A stretch of DNA of 64,000 nt. Origin: an uncultured Marivita sp. Lineage in GTDB: Bacteria > Pseudomonadota > Alphaproteobacteria > Rhodobacterales > Rhodobacteraceae. This document shows positions 8,109-16,120 of this stretch, piece after piece. Positions within the stretch are counted from its first letter, which is position 1; each line of letters begins with the position of its first letter. Below the pieces are notes generated by a model. That model saw only the letters and a program-made list of their open reading frames with translations. It did no database searches and was not told where the DNA came from. The position numbers were made by a program, and so were the translations under genes. The stretch spans positions 1,054,001 to 1,118,000 of the forward strand of contig NZ_CANKYW010000001.1 in the NCBI RefSeq assembly GCF_947488135.1, in the 5' to 3' direction.

Positions 8109-8498
8109 ATGGAAAACGTTGTTCTGGAACGTCCTGCGCCGGATCGGCAGGGGGTCGCGCTCAAGGCCTTCGCTCGGATCGCGGACGCCTGGTCGCTCAC
8201 CCTGCGGGAGGCGGCGGCGCTGGCGGATATGTCGGACTCGACTTGGAAGCGGGCGAAGAAGCCCGATTTTGCGGGGGATTTGACGCGGGACCAGATGCTG
8301 CGATTGAGCGCGCTGATCGGCCTCTACAAGTCGCTCGAACTCTATTTCAACGAGCCGATCTCGCGGAACTGGGCGAAGCTGCCGAACCGGGGCCCCGAGT
8401 TCGACGGAGCGCGGCCCGTGGACGCGATGATCGAAGGGGGATTGCCCAAGATCCTGCGCGTGCGGGGCTATGTCGATGCGCTGCGGGGCGGGGTTTGA
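8109..8498 (+). CDS. Xre/MbcA/ParS-type antitoxin
   Basis: The 129-residue protein contains an Xre-like helix-turn-helix (near residues 30-55, LTLREAAALADMSDSTWKR) and a C-terminal MbcA/ParS/Xre toxin-binding domain. That domain has the usual motifs LRLSALIGLYKSLELYF, WAKLPNRGPEFDGARPVDAM and a glycine-rich end IRGYVD-like (LRVRGYVDALRGG). It is expected to neutralise the RES toxin encoded immediately downstream and to repress the operon promoter. The ATG has an AAGGAG site about 10 nt upstream. The gene is divergent from the ParB-like backbone and is the only plus-strand operon in the visible island. Confidence 0.9.
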   Translation: MENVVLERPAPDRQGVALKAFARIADAWSLTLREAAALADMSDSTWKRAKKPDFAGDLTRDQMLRLSALIGLYKSLELYFNEPISRNWAKLPNRGPEFDGARPVDAMIEGGLPKILRVRGYVDALRGGV

Positions 8499-9184
8499 GG
8501 ATCACGTCGGTCAATGACCGCGCCCTTGTTCGGCTGATTTCAGAGACCCATCATAAGCCCCCAGTGCTGCGGGGGCTGGTGGATAGCGACGCTGAGGCGG
8601 AGATCCTCGCCGAAATCGAAAGCGAGACCAGTGCCCGCCTGATCGCCGAAGCGCAGGGCAGTCCCGCGCTCGACCGCCGAGAATTGGCCTTCGCGCGGCG
8701 GTCCCATGACCTGACCCTCTACGGGCAGAGCCATATCAACGCGGCCTTCACCTACACGCGACCCTCGGGCAACCGGTTCAACACCGGCGAGCGCGGCGCG
8801 TGGTACTGCGCCTGGGACATGCTGACGAGCGCGCAGGAAGTTGGGTTTCACCGGACCCGTGAATTGGGCTTCATCGGCAGCTACGAGGACGAGGCACGCT
8901 ACGTGGAACTGCTGGCGGATTTCATCGGGGATTTCCCGGATCTGCACGGGGAGGCGCATCCGGCGCTCGATCCGGTCCCCGAGCGGGGCTACCCGGCTGG
9001 GCAGCGCCTTGCCGCGGATCTGAGATCAGAAGGGTATCGTGGGCTGATCTATCCATCCGTGCGTCACCCGGGCGGACGCTGCTTCGTGGCCTTCGATCCC
9101 GGGATCATCCAGAATGTCCGCCCGGGCGCGAGTTGGAAGCTGGTCTGGCAAGGTGCACCCGAGTTCACGATCGAGGGGCTATAA
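8495..9184 (+). CDS. RES-family NAD+-degrading toxin
   Basis: The 229-residue product carries the RES signature: FTYTRPSGNRFNTG with the first Arg, EVGFHRTRELGF with the Glu, and YPSVRHPGGRCFVAF with the Ser. Characterised RES toxins (MbcT, ParT, Res) consume or transfer NAD+. No ATG precedes the conserved region. The best start is a TTG at 8495-8497 that overlaps the antitoxin stop (TTGA), giving translational coupling. A rare start would keep toxin below antitoxin. The reading frame extends far upstream inside the antitoxin gene as a shadow. It is convergent with the DUF932 gene, 74 bp away. It probably stabilises the island or acts in phage defence; the second is inference. Confidence 0.88.
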   Translation: MRITSVNDRALVRLISETHHKPPVLRGLVDSDAEAEILAEIESETSARLIAEAQGSPALDRRELAFARRSHDLTLYGQSHINAAFTYTRPSGNRFNTGERGAWYCAWDMLTSAQEVGFHRTRELGFIGSYEDEARYVELLADFIGDFPDLHGEAHPALDPVPERGYPAGQRLAADLRSEGYRGLIYPSVRHPGGRCFVAFDPGIIQNVRPGASWKLVWQGAPEFTIEGL

Positions 9185-9258
9185 CGCCCCTCGAAACCAT
9201 CATTCAGTACTTGAGATTATCCCGATAGGGCGTTGATGCTCATGTGTATTATATGCAA

Positions 9259-10449
9259 TCAGGCTTTCTCCAACAACACCTTCGCCTTGCCCTCCATCAC
9301 CAGCCGCGCATCCTGCTGCGGCTTCGACCGGGCCACCGCGGTGATCCCCTGCACGAAGTCGAAGACGCTCTCGGGCGGGCGGCCTTCCTCGGCCAGCACC
9401 GTCTCGACGATCCGCCCCGTCTCCGCCTTGGAGAACCCGCGCTTGCGCAGGAAGTCCTGACGGTCCTCGTCCGACCGCGCGACGATCTTCTCCCGCGCCG
9501 CGCGGATGCCGTCGATGAAGGGCGCGGGCGAGGACTCGGCGAAGCGGCTGAGCGCCGGGGCGGCCTCGTGGGCAAAGCGGGAGGCGGCGTATTTCGAATG
9601 CCGGATCGTGATCTCCTGGAAATCCTCGACGCCCCAGAGGTTGCGGTTCTGGCACACCGCGCGCAGGTAGAAGCTGGCGATGCCGAGCGTTTTGGCGCCC
9701 ACCTCCGAATTCCAGCAGTAAAACCCCCGGAAATAGAGGTCGGGCGAGCCGTCGGGCAGCAGCCCCGCCTCGATCGGGTTGAGGTCGTCGACGAGGAACA
9801 GGAACACATCGCGATCCGAGGCATAAAGCGTCGTCGTCTCCTTCGTCACATCCACGCGCGGGTTGTAGATGCCGGTGGACCAGTCGAGCACGCCCGGCAC
9901 CTTCCAGCGCGTGTCGCCGGCGCCGTTGCCCGCGATGCGCTGGACGGCGGAGACCAGTTCGTGGTCGTAGATGCGGCCATAGTCGGGGCCGGTCACTGCG
10001 CGCAGTTCCGTGCGGCCATTCGCGACCTCCATGGTCTTGATCTGCTCGGCGCGGTGGTTGGTCAGCCCGTATTGCAGGTTGATCCCCGCCAACGGCGCGG
10101 GCAGTTGGCGCAGATAGGCGGCGGGCGCACCGACGAGGCTCGAGAGCTGGCCAAAGGACCAATGCGTCGGCGCGATGGGTTCATCCGCACCGGGCAGGAC
10201 CAGCCCCAGCTTTTCCGGGTTGTCCCGATGCGCCTCGACCCAAATCGCGGCGCTCTCGACCGTCTGCGTCCGGCTCCGCTCCGCCCGGCCCTTGACCGAG
10301 GCGAACAGATCGTCGAGTGACAGATATCGCTCGTCATCCGGTCGAGAGAACCACTCGGACGACACGCGATCCACGTTCGTGCCGCGCGACACATCCACCT
10401 TGTAGCCGCCGCTGATATCACGCCCGGCATCGATAATTTCGGTATTCAT
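9259..10449 (-). CDS. DUF932 family protein (phage/plasmid-like)
   Basis: The 396-residue protein starts MNTEIIDAGRDISGGY. It contains the DUF932 core, including THWSFGQLSSLVGAPAAYLRQLP, GLTNHRAEQIKTM, TGPDYGRIYDHEL, LYASDRDVFLFLVDD, and the segment FYCWNSEVGAKTLGIASF with NRNLWGVEDFQEITIRHS. DUF932 proteins are common on plasmids, phages and integrative elements. Some have been linked to anti-restriction by neighbourhood, but the function is unproven. It is convergent with the RES toxin. The leader is a second copy of the structured element found before the ParB-like gene, suggesting that both are regulated together. Confidence 0.9.
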   Translation of the reverse strand: MNTEIIDAGRDISGGYKVDVSRGTNVDRVSSEWFSRPDDERYLSLDDLFASVKGRAERSRTQTVESAAIWVEAHRDNPEKLGLVLPGADEPIAPTHWSFGQLSSLVGAPAAYLRQLPAPLAGINLQYGLTNHRAEQIKTMEVANGRTELRAVTGPDYGRIYDHELVSAVQRIAGNGAGDTRWKVPGVLDWSTGIYNPRVDVTKETTTLYASDRDVFLFLVDDLNPIEAGLLPDGSPDLYFRGFYCWNSEVGAKTLGIASFYLRAVCQNRNLWGVEDFQEITIRHSKYAASRFAHEAAPALSRFAESSPAPFIDGIRAAREKIVARSDEDRQDFLRKRGFSKAETGRIVETVLAEEGRPPESVFDFVQGITAVARSKPQQDARLVMEGKAKVLLEKA

Positions 10450-10535
10450 GGGTTTTCTCCCGCGACGGGCGGCCGAAAGCCTCTCTCTCGACCTCCAAAC
10501 CCGTCACGGGCCGGGACGGTACCCCTCTGACTCTC
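10450..10535 (-). promoter_or_regulatory. Structured 5' leader of DUF932 gene (copy B)
   Basis: The same two-stem layout as copy A is present. The outer stem is GTGACGGG (10500-10507) with CCCGTCGC (10462-10469). The inner arms are CGAGAG (10485-10490) and CTTTCG (10474-10479) with loop AGAGG (10480-10484). Compared with copy A, one pair changes G-C to A-U and the next G-C to G-U, so pairing is kept while sequence differs. Distances to the ribosome site and the ATG (12 nt) are identical. Confidence 0.7.
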
Positions 10536-10538
10536 AGA

Positions 10539-11627
10539 TCATTCGGCCGCGAGGTTCCCGGACGGGAATGGCGCGCGCGAGGCGGCCAGCCGATGCAGGG
10601 CTTCGGGCCTGATATGTGTGTAGCGGCGCAGCATCTTCCAGTCTTTGTGACCGGTGACGAGGGCGACCTGTTCGATGGCGAAGCCTGCCTCGAAGAGCCG
10701 GCTTGTGCCTTCGTGGCGCAAATCATGGAAATGCAGGTCTTTGACACTGACCTCCACGCAGGCGCGCCGGAAGGCCGTCCCGACCGACTTGGAGTTGTAG
10801 GGAAAGATCCGCCCGTTGGTGTGACCCAGATGCCTGGCCTGTTCAGTGACCAGTGCCCAGGCATCGAACCCGGTGGCTGCGAAAAGGGGGATCCGCTGGT
10901 CGTTCCCGGTCTTGTTGCGCGGGTCCTTCCTGTCGCGGATCAGGAGCATCCGACGGTCGATGTCGAGATCGCTCCATTCGACCCGGCAGATCTCGTCCAG
11001 CCGCATGGCCGTGGCCACCGCGAACTTCACGATCCGCGTCATCGGTGTCGTCAGGCGTTCGTTGTCATCGAAGCAGCGGAATAGGCGGTTCAACTCGTCC
11101 GTACTAGGACGCCGATCCCTCTCCGTGCCCTTGCCGATCAGTCCCAGCCGCTTCAGCGCGACACGCGCCAGATCGACCGGCTCCGGGGAGATATCGAGGC
11201 CATGCACGGCCGCCGCATGGGTGACGATCATCTTGATCACGCCAATATCGATCCCGAGCGTCACCGGTCCCGCACCTTGCTCCGCGCGCATCTTGCCGTA
11301 GTCGATCAGCTTCTGCCGATCGAGGTGGCCGATCTTCTCCTTCCCGAGATCGCGCTTGAGCGTCGTGAGCGTGGCGGCCTTGCTGCGACGCGGCGGTTTC
11401 CCTACCTCGCACATATCGGCTATATGAAGGTCGATGAGGTCGCCAAAGGTCTGAAGGCGGGAGACGGACGACTTGTTCGGCGCCAACCCCTGATCCACCC
11501 GGGTCTCCGCTTGGCGGGCCCAGCGATGGGCGTCGTCGCGACGTAGAAACGTCTCGCTCGCGTAGCGGCCCTTTCGTCTGATCTGAACCCGGTAGGCACC
11601 GGAGGGGAGCTTGGTGATGGAGGCCAT
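10539..11627 (-). CDS. int: Tyrosine recombinase, dusA-specific integrase
   Basis: The 362-residue protein has a short beta-rich N-terminal domain (MASITKLPSGAYRVQIRRKG), a SAM-like core-binding domain and a C-terminal catalytic domain. The catalytic residues are visible: Arg in ATAMRLDEICRVEW, His-x-x-Arg in HFHDLRHEGTSR, His in VTGHKDW, and the nucleophile Tyr in LRRYTHI. I start at 11625-11627 because homologous integrases begin with this N terminus; there is no clear ribosome site. The gene reads away from dusA, whose 5' end lies 113 bp behind it. This is the arrangement described for elements that integrate into dusA. It should catalyse insertion and excision at the att site. Confidence 0.9.
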   Translation of the reverse strand: MASITKLPSGAYRVQIRRKGRYASETFLRRDDAHRWARQAETRVDQGLAPNKSSVSRLQTFGDLIDLHIADMCEVGKPPRRSKAATLTTLKRDLGKEKIGHLDRQKLIDYGKMRAEQGAGPVTLGIDIGVIKMIVTHAAAVHGLDISPEPVDLARVALKRLGLIGKGTERDRRPSTDELNRLFRCFDDNERLTTPMTRIVKFAVATAMRLDEICRVEWSDLDIDRRMLLIRDRKDPRNKTGNDQRIPLFAATGFDAWALVTEQARHLGHTNGRIFPYNSKSVGTAFRRACVEVSVKDLHFHDLRHEGTSRLFEAGFAIEQVALVTGHKDWKMLRRYTHIRPEALHRLAASRAPFPSGNLAAE

Positions 11628-11740
11628 TTTCGTGTGCGCTGTGTGTGCAATGAGTCGTCGTAGAGGGGAAAATTCGGGGATATTGGGGCGTATTCCAGCG
11701 TAGCAGCATCCGCCGCCAACAAATTGAAGATACACAAAAA

Positions 11741-12739
11741 ATGCAAGTAAATCAACACGCTAGATTATCCTGTGCCCCTATGATGGACTGGACCGACCGC
11801 CATTGTCGGTACTTTCACCGGCAGATCAGTCGGCATGCGCTGCTCTATACCGAGATGGTGACGGCGCCGGCGTTGGTGCGGGGTGGGGCGGTGCATTTGC
11901 TGGACTTCAGCCCGGAGGAGCATCCCGTTGCGTTGCAGTTGGGCGGGTCCGATCCACATGAGCTGGCGCAGGCGGCGCGGCTTGGGGCCGAGGCGGGGTA
12001 TGACGAGATCAATCTCAACGTCGGCTGCCCGTCCGACCGGGTGCAGTCAGGCACGTTCGGTGCGGTGCTCATGCGGTCGCCCGCGTTGGTGGCCGAGTGC
12101 GTGTCTGCAATGAAGGCGGTTGTCGACGTGCCGGTGACGGTCAAGTGCCGGATCGGGGTGGACGATCAGGAACCGGAGGATGTCCTGCCGGATTTCATTG
12201 CGCAGGTGCGGGATGCGGGCTGCGATTACCTCATCGTTCACGCGCGCAAGGCGTGGCTGCAAGGTCTGTCACCAAAGGAGAACCGGGATATTCCGCCGCT
12301 GGATTACGATCTGGTGTTGCGTATGGCGGACCGGTTTTCCGACCTGCCGATGTCGATCAACGGTGGCCTCGACACCCTCGGCGCGGCAGAGGCGCTGATC
12401 GCGCGCGGCATGACCGGTGCGATGATCGGGCGCGCGGCCTATCACCGGCCGTGGGACATCTTGTCCGAAGTCGATGCGCGCATTTTCGGCGCCAAACCTG
12501 CGGTACGAAGCCGGGAAGAGGTGATTGACCGGATGCGCCCCTACATCGCCGCGCATCTCGAGAGGGGCGGCAAGCTGCATCAGATCACGCGGCACATGCT
12601 GGGCCTTTATGCGGGCCAACCGGGCGCGCGGACGTGGCGGCGGGTGCTGTCCGAGAAAGCCAACCGCCCGGATGCCGATGCGACTCTTCTCGATGAGGCG
12701 CTGGACCGGATGCAGCAGCCGGACACGCTGGCGGGCTGA
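11741..12739 (+). CDS. dusA: tRNA-dihydrouridine synthase A, 5' end rebuilt by island insertion
   Basis: The 332-residue FMN enzyme reduces uridine to dihydrouridine in the tRNA D-loop (U20 region). Visible motifs include APMMDWTDRHCRYFHR at the N terminus, LQLGGSDPHELAQAARL, NLNVGCPSDRVQSGTFGAVLM with the catalytic Cys, VKCRIGVDD, FIVHARKAWLQGLSPKENR-type block and NGGLDT. The similarity to ordinary DusA begins at about residue 7; the first residues come from sequence next to the integrase, as expected if an element entered the 5' end and restored the frame. No clear ribosome site precedes the ATG at 11741; an internal ATG at 11780 is the alternative. The promoter must lie in the 113-bp gap after the integrase gene. 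Confidence 0.93.
   Translation: MQVNQHARLSCAPMMDWTDRHCRYFHRQISRHALLYTEMVTAPALVRGGAVHLLDFSPEEHPVALQLGGSDPHELAQAARLGAEAGYDEINLNVGCPSDRVQSGTFGAVLMRSPALVAECVSAMKAVVDVPVTVKCRIGVDDQEPEDVLPDFIAQVRDAGCDYLIVHARKAWLQGLSPKENRDIPPLDYDLVLRMADRFSDLPMSINGGLDTLGAAEALIARGMTGAMIGRAAYHRPWDILSEVDARIFGAKPAVRSREEVIDRMRPYIAAHLERGGKLHQITRHMLGLYAGQPGARTWRRVLSEKANRPDADATLLDEALDRMQQPDTLAG
11771..11815 (+). other. Probable attachment site (att) within dusA 5' end
   Basis: The segment encodes the conserved CAPMMDWTDRHCRYF start of DusA, the known target of dusA-specific integrases. It contains a perfect inverted repeat ACCGAC (11792-11797) and GTCGGT (11805-11810) with a 7-nt spacer. The second att copy, at the far end of the island, is outside the window, so the exact core cannot be defined. 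Confidence 0.6.
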
Positions 12740-12743
12740 GCCG

Positions 12744-13520
12744 GTGGTGACGGGCTGGCCAGAGGCGGGATATCTCCGGTTTGGCTGGAACGGCGAAACC
12801 TATCGCTGGTCGCAAGCCGCACGGCAGATCGCCCGCAAGGTCGCCGATGATGCGGCGATGCAAGCCAAGTGGTTGCAATGCGAGGGCACATGGTTCGTCG
12901 GCGTGGATGCCTTGCCCACCGCGGCGGACGGGTCGATTGGCGGCGTTTCCCTGCCGCGACCGGTGCGGGACCGGATCGGCCCGCGCACCGATCTGCATCC
13001 GGCCCAGCTTTCGATCACCTATCTCGGCTATCCGCGCCCGCGGGCCGGGGAAAGTGCTGCGGCGTTCCGCTACCGGCGCGACAGGGACGCGGCGCATATG
13101 GACGGGCTTCTGGCCGAGGGCACCCCGAAACGGCGCTTTATGCGCGAACGGCACGACTGGATCCTTGGCCTGCCGCTCACCGAAACATCGCAGGGGGCGA
13201 GCCCTCTGGTGATCTGGGAGGGCAGTCACCGGATCCTGCAAGACGCGATGATCTCGGCGCTGGGCGATTTCGACGAAGACCTCTGGGCCCGGACCGACGT
13301 CACCGAGATTTACCAGGACGCCCGGAGACGCGCGTTCGCTCAGTGCCGCAGACGACCGCTCTTTACACGGCCAGGCGAGGCGGTTTTACTCAATCCGTTC
13401 CTGTTGCACGGCGTCGCTCCCTGGCAAGCTGCGGCAACGGCCTCTGGGGATGGGCGTATGATCGCGTATTTCCGGCCGGAATCGCGTGAATCAGGGTCGG
13501 ACTGGCTGCGGCAAAAATAA
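12744..13520 (+). CDS. Putative 2-oxoglutarate/Fe(II) oxygenase-like protein
   Basis: The 258-residue product starts at a GTG 4 nt after the dusA stop (a second GTG follows directly). It shows the facial triad pattern: His118-x-Asp120 in AAHMDGLL, a distal His222 in FLLHGVAPW, and an Arg in GRMIAYFRPE sixteen residues later, where 2-oxoglutarate is usually bound. This matches phytanoyl-CoA dioxygenase-like proteins in layout. The substrate is unknown. The frame continues upstream inside dusA as a shadow. The tight spacing suggests cotranscription with dusA, so its expression may have been changed by the island insertion. Confidence 0.65.
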   Translation: MVTGWPEAGYLRFGWNGETYRWSQAARQIARKVADDAAMQAKWLQCEGTWFVGVDALPTAADGSIGGVSLPRPVRDRIGPRTDLHPAQLSITYLGYPRPRAGESAAAFRYRRDRDAAHMDGLLAEGTPKRRFMRERHDWILGLPLTETSQGASPLVIWEGSHRILQDAMISALGDFDEDLWARTDVTEIYQDARRRAFAQCRRRPLFTRPGEAVLLNPFLLHGVAPWQAAATASGDGRMIAYFRPESRESGSDWLRQK

Positions 13521-13684
13521 GGCAGCGCCACATTCCACCGACCGATCCCGAACAATGCGGGCGGATCGGGAAGCACTGTGGCACATTCCCGGACAATACC
13601 TTGAAAAAGATCGATTTCATTGGTGCTGCCCAAGGCGCCAGGCGTAAGTTTAGCGCCATTCGGTAATCTTGGGATTAACGTGCT

Positions 13685-14779
13685 ATGGAAATTGCTGCGC
13701 TTTTGGCTCTCACGCTTCTGGGTATCACTGCTAGCGTGTTCGCCGACTCTGGTGATGATGACGACGACTCCGACACGGATATGGGCGGAGCCGGCGAAGG
13801 TGGAAATGGTGATGACGGCTCTGAGACAGGCGGCGGCACGGGGTCCGGTGGAGGTGAGGACGGAATCCTGACCTCCGAAGGTGTGACCTTCGGGTCCGAC
13901 GGTGGCGATACGCTGACCGCGTCCGAGGCCGATACGGTCGTGGGTGCCGGCGGCGATGACCAGATCACCGGCAATGGCGGGGACAACATCCTCGACGGTC
14001 AGGACGGCAATGACTCCGTCTTCGGTGGCGACGGATCGGATCAGGTCTTCGGCAGCGAAGGCAATGACTCGCTCGACGGCAATTCCGGCGACGATCTTGT
14101 CGCGGGCGGAGAGGGCGATGACGAGCTTTTCGGTGGCCTTGGCGACGACACCCTGTTCGGTGATGCCGGCAATGACCTGATCGACGGTCAGGACGGCAAC
14201 GACCAGGCGGTCGGCGGCGCAGGCGATGACACCATCTTCGGCGGCGCGGGCAATGACACGCTCTTCGGCAACGACGGCAATGACAGCCTCATGGACGGCG
14301 GCGGTGACGATTCCCTCGTTGGAGGGGCGGGTGCCGACACGCTCGATGGCGGTGACGGCGATGACCAGCTCTTCGGCATCTGGGATGGCAACACCGACAA
14401 CGTGATCGCGGCGCGCGATCTTGACGATCCGGACGTGCTTCTGGGTGGCGACGGCAATGACGAGATCCAGATGGGCAGCGGCGACGAGGCCTTCGGGGAA
14501 GGCGGGAGCGATATCTTCTACACCGGCACCTGGGTCGATCCTGACAACGCGCCCGTGGTCTTCGACCTCGAAGAAGATGAAGTCGTGATCGTGTCGGTTC
14601 CCGTCGGGACCTCTGCCGACACGTCGATTTCGCTCGCAACCGATGAAGACAGCGGCGATACCTTGATACAGGCGAATGGCCAGACCGTTGCGGTCGTCGC
14701 AGCCGGTGCCGGACCGGTCTCGCTGGGTCAGGTGCTCATCGTCGAGAGTGTGAGCATCGCACCAGCCGCCGCAGCTTGA
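13685..14779 (+). CDS. RTX-type calcium-binding repeat protein
   Basis: The 364-residue acidic protein begins with a hydrophobic segment (MEIAALLALTLLGITASVFA) followed by an Asp/Gly/Ser-rich linker. About fifteen nonapeptide repeats of the form GGxGxDxLx follow, between residues 70 and 265 (for example GGLGDDTLFG and GGAGNDTLFG). Such repeats fold into calcium-binding parallel beta rolls. Secreted RTX proteins usually leave through a type I system using a C-terminal signal; here the hydrophobic N terminus instead suggests membrane anchoring or Sec export. No hydrolase domain or type I exporter is nearby. A role in the cell surface or matrix is likely but inferred. Confidence 0.85.
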   Translation: MEIAALLALTLLGITASVFADSGDDDDDSDTDMGGAGEGGNGDDGSETGGGTGSGGGEDGILTSEGVTFGSDGGDTLTASEADTVVGAGGDDQITGNGGDNILDGQDGNDSVFGGDGSDQVFGSEGNDSLDGNSGDDLVAGGEGDDELFGGLGDDTLFGDAGNDLIDGQDGNDQAVGGAGDDTIFGGAGNDTLFGNDGNDSLMDGGGDDSLVGGAGADTLDGGDGDDQLFGIWDGNTDNVIAARDLDDPDVLLGGDGNDEIQMGSGDEAFGEGGSDIFYTGTWVDPDNAPVVFDLEEDEVVIVSVPVGTSADTSISLATDEDSGDTLIQANGQTVAVVAAGAGPVSLGQVLIVESVSIAPAAAA

Positions 14780-14881
14780 CGCGGTTTAACGAGTTCGCCC
14801 GCGCCCGGAGACGTGATGTCTCTGCGGCGCGGGCCTATGCCAGAAAAGCCGCGCAATACGCGGCTCCAAGAGGGAAATGAC

Positions 14882-15331
14882 ATGAGACTTGCCCTGCTGA
14901 TTTTCGCTCTGATCGCGGGCCCTGCGCTTGCGCGGGATCTTCCCCCGGAGCAGCCGACATACGAAAAGCCGAGCTTTGAGCGTCCGACGACGCCGGAACC
15001 GCCGACCATGACCAAAAACAACCGCGACGATGAGCGCGAGCCGCGTCCGGTCATCTCCAAGCCCAAACCGAAACCGGTGGTTTGCCCGAAGGTCAAATGC
15101 GTCACCGACGAAAACGGCCACCGCCGCGCCATGTTCACCGCGGACGTTCAGCCGGACATGTACTATCTCGGCCGCAATTTCTGCGCCAAGGCGCCCAAGG
15201 ATGTCGAAGTGACAGCCTGTTGCCTCGCGAAAGAGGATCACACCTACCAAATCCTCTACAACGTCAAGGTGAGCAAGAAGGCGCACAAGAAGGCCAAGGA
15301 ATTCTGCACCTGCGTGCTGGAACTCGACTGA
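14882..15331 (+). CDS. Secreted cysteine-rich hypothetical protein
   Basis: The 149-residue product begins with a clear signal peptide (MRLALLIFALIAGPALA, cleavage before RDLPPEQ). A Pro-rich linker follows, then a C-terminal domain with seven cysteines: CPKVKC, FCAK, TACC and FCTC. The start has AGAGGG before it; the frame upstream is a shadow. The cysteine pattern suggests disulfides or metal binding in the periplasm. The gene follows the RTX protein by about 100 bp on the same strand and is closed by a strong terminator, so the two could be one unit. I do not recognise a family. Confidence 0.7.
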   Translation: MRLALLIFALIAGPALARDLPPEQPTYEKPSFERPTTPEPPTMTKNNRDDEREPRPVISKPKPKPVVCPKVKCVTDENGHRRAMFTADVQPDMYYLGRNFCAKAPKDVEVTACCLAKEDHTYQILYNVKVSKKAHKKAKEFCTCVLELD

Positions 15332-15361
15332 TCCAGAACACGGACGCCAAAATTTGAAAAG

Positions 15362-15385
15362 CCGGGGCAGCAGCCCCGGTTTTTT
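15362..15385 (+). terminator. Rho-independent terminator
   Basis: A 7-bp stem CCGGGGC/GCCCCGG (15362-15368 with 15373-15379) with an AGCA loop is followed by six T. It lies 30 nt after the secreted protein stop and 10 nt before the convergent DUF1289 stop. The A-rich bases before the stem may allow it to work in both directions. Confidence 0.85.
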
Positions 15386-15394
15386 CGTTCGGGA

Positions 15395-15625
15395 TCAGCG
15401 CAGAAGCCGCGCCGCCCGACCGCCGCGCCGCTTGGTCAATTGACCCGCACGCGACGGCAATTCCGCCATCACGGCGCGCCGCGCCTCCGGGGTCATCTTC
15501 GACCACGCGCCGATCTCGTCCATGGTGCGCAGGCAGCCGGTGCAGAGGCGGCTTTCGGGATGCACCACACAGATCTTCACGCAGGGGCTTTCGATCTCGT
15601 CGCGGGTCCAGATGTCGTCCTTCAT
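15395..15625 (-). CDS. DUF1289 family protein
   Basis: The 76-residue protein starts MKDDIWTRDEIESPCVKIC and has the DUF1289 four-cysteine signature SPCVKICVVHPESRLCTGC with DEIGAWS. It is predicted to bind iron or zinc; the family function is unknown. An ATG six codons earlier overlaps the ruvX stop (ATGA), but the chosen start has AAGGAG at good spacing. The C terminus is basic (KRRGGRAARLLR). It is probably cotranscribed with ruvX. Confidence 0.88.
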   Translation of the reverse strand: MKDDIWTRDEIESPCVKICVVHPESRLCTGCLRTMDEIGAWSKMTPEARRAVMAELPSRAGQLTKRRGGRAARLLR

Positions 15626-15639
15626 CGGTGAGCGCTCCT

Positions 15640-16116
15640 TCATGCCCCGGCCTCGATATGGCGCAAACGGTCCAGCGCCCCTTGCAGGATATAGCTTGCC
15701 GCGACGTGGTCGATCACCTCTGCGCGACGTTTCCGTGTCGTATCCGCCTCGAGCAGTGCTCTTTCCGCCGCAACGGTGGACAGGCGTTCGTCCCAGAATC
15801 CGATCGGTCTGTCCCACAACGCACTGAAATTGCGGGCAAATGCGCGGGTTGACTGGCATCGCGGCCCCTCCGACCCGTCCATGTTGCGCGGCAGGCCGAG
15901 GATCAATCCGGCGATGTCGCGCTTGACGAGAATCGCCAGCACCGCCTCCGCATCCAGCCCGAACTTCTTTCGCTTCACCGTCTCGAGCGGCGTCGCCACG
16001 CTGCGCAACCCGTCCGACACCGCGACACCGATGGTCTTGGTGCCAAGATCCAGCCCGGCAATCGCACGCATCGGGGGCAGGGCGGCGGCGAAGTCAGAGA
16101 TGTCGTCGTGGATCAA
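15640..16116 (-). CDS. ruvX: Holliday junction resolvase-like YqgF/RuvX
   Basis: The 158-residue RNase H-fold protein contains GLDLGTKTIGVAVSD (first catalytic Asp), LILGLPRNMDGSEGP, DERLSTVAAERAL and the C-terminal IDHVAASYIL with the last acidic residue. The family acts in 16S rRNA 5'-end maturation and was also named a Holliday junction resolvase. The start used is TTG at 16114-16116, because roseobacter homologues have the same N-terminal extension; the ATG at 16071 is the alternative. It lies 4 nt after ccmI and just before DUF1289, forming a ccmI-ruvX-DUF1289 unit. Confidence 0.9.
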   Translation of the reverse strand: MIHDDISDFAAALPPMRAIAGLDLGTKTIGVAVSDGLRSVATPLETVKRKKFGLDAEAVLAILVKRDIAGLILGLPRNMDGSEGPRCQSTRAFARNFSALWDRPIGFWDERLSTVAAERALLEADTTRKRRAEVIDHVAASYILQGALDRLRHIEAGA

Positions 16117-16120
16117 AACG

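Noticed and set aside
5911-8283. Open frame of 790 codons on the plus strand
   Set aside because: It runs opposite the ParB-like gene and across the divergent promoter; its composition is that of a shadow frame.
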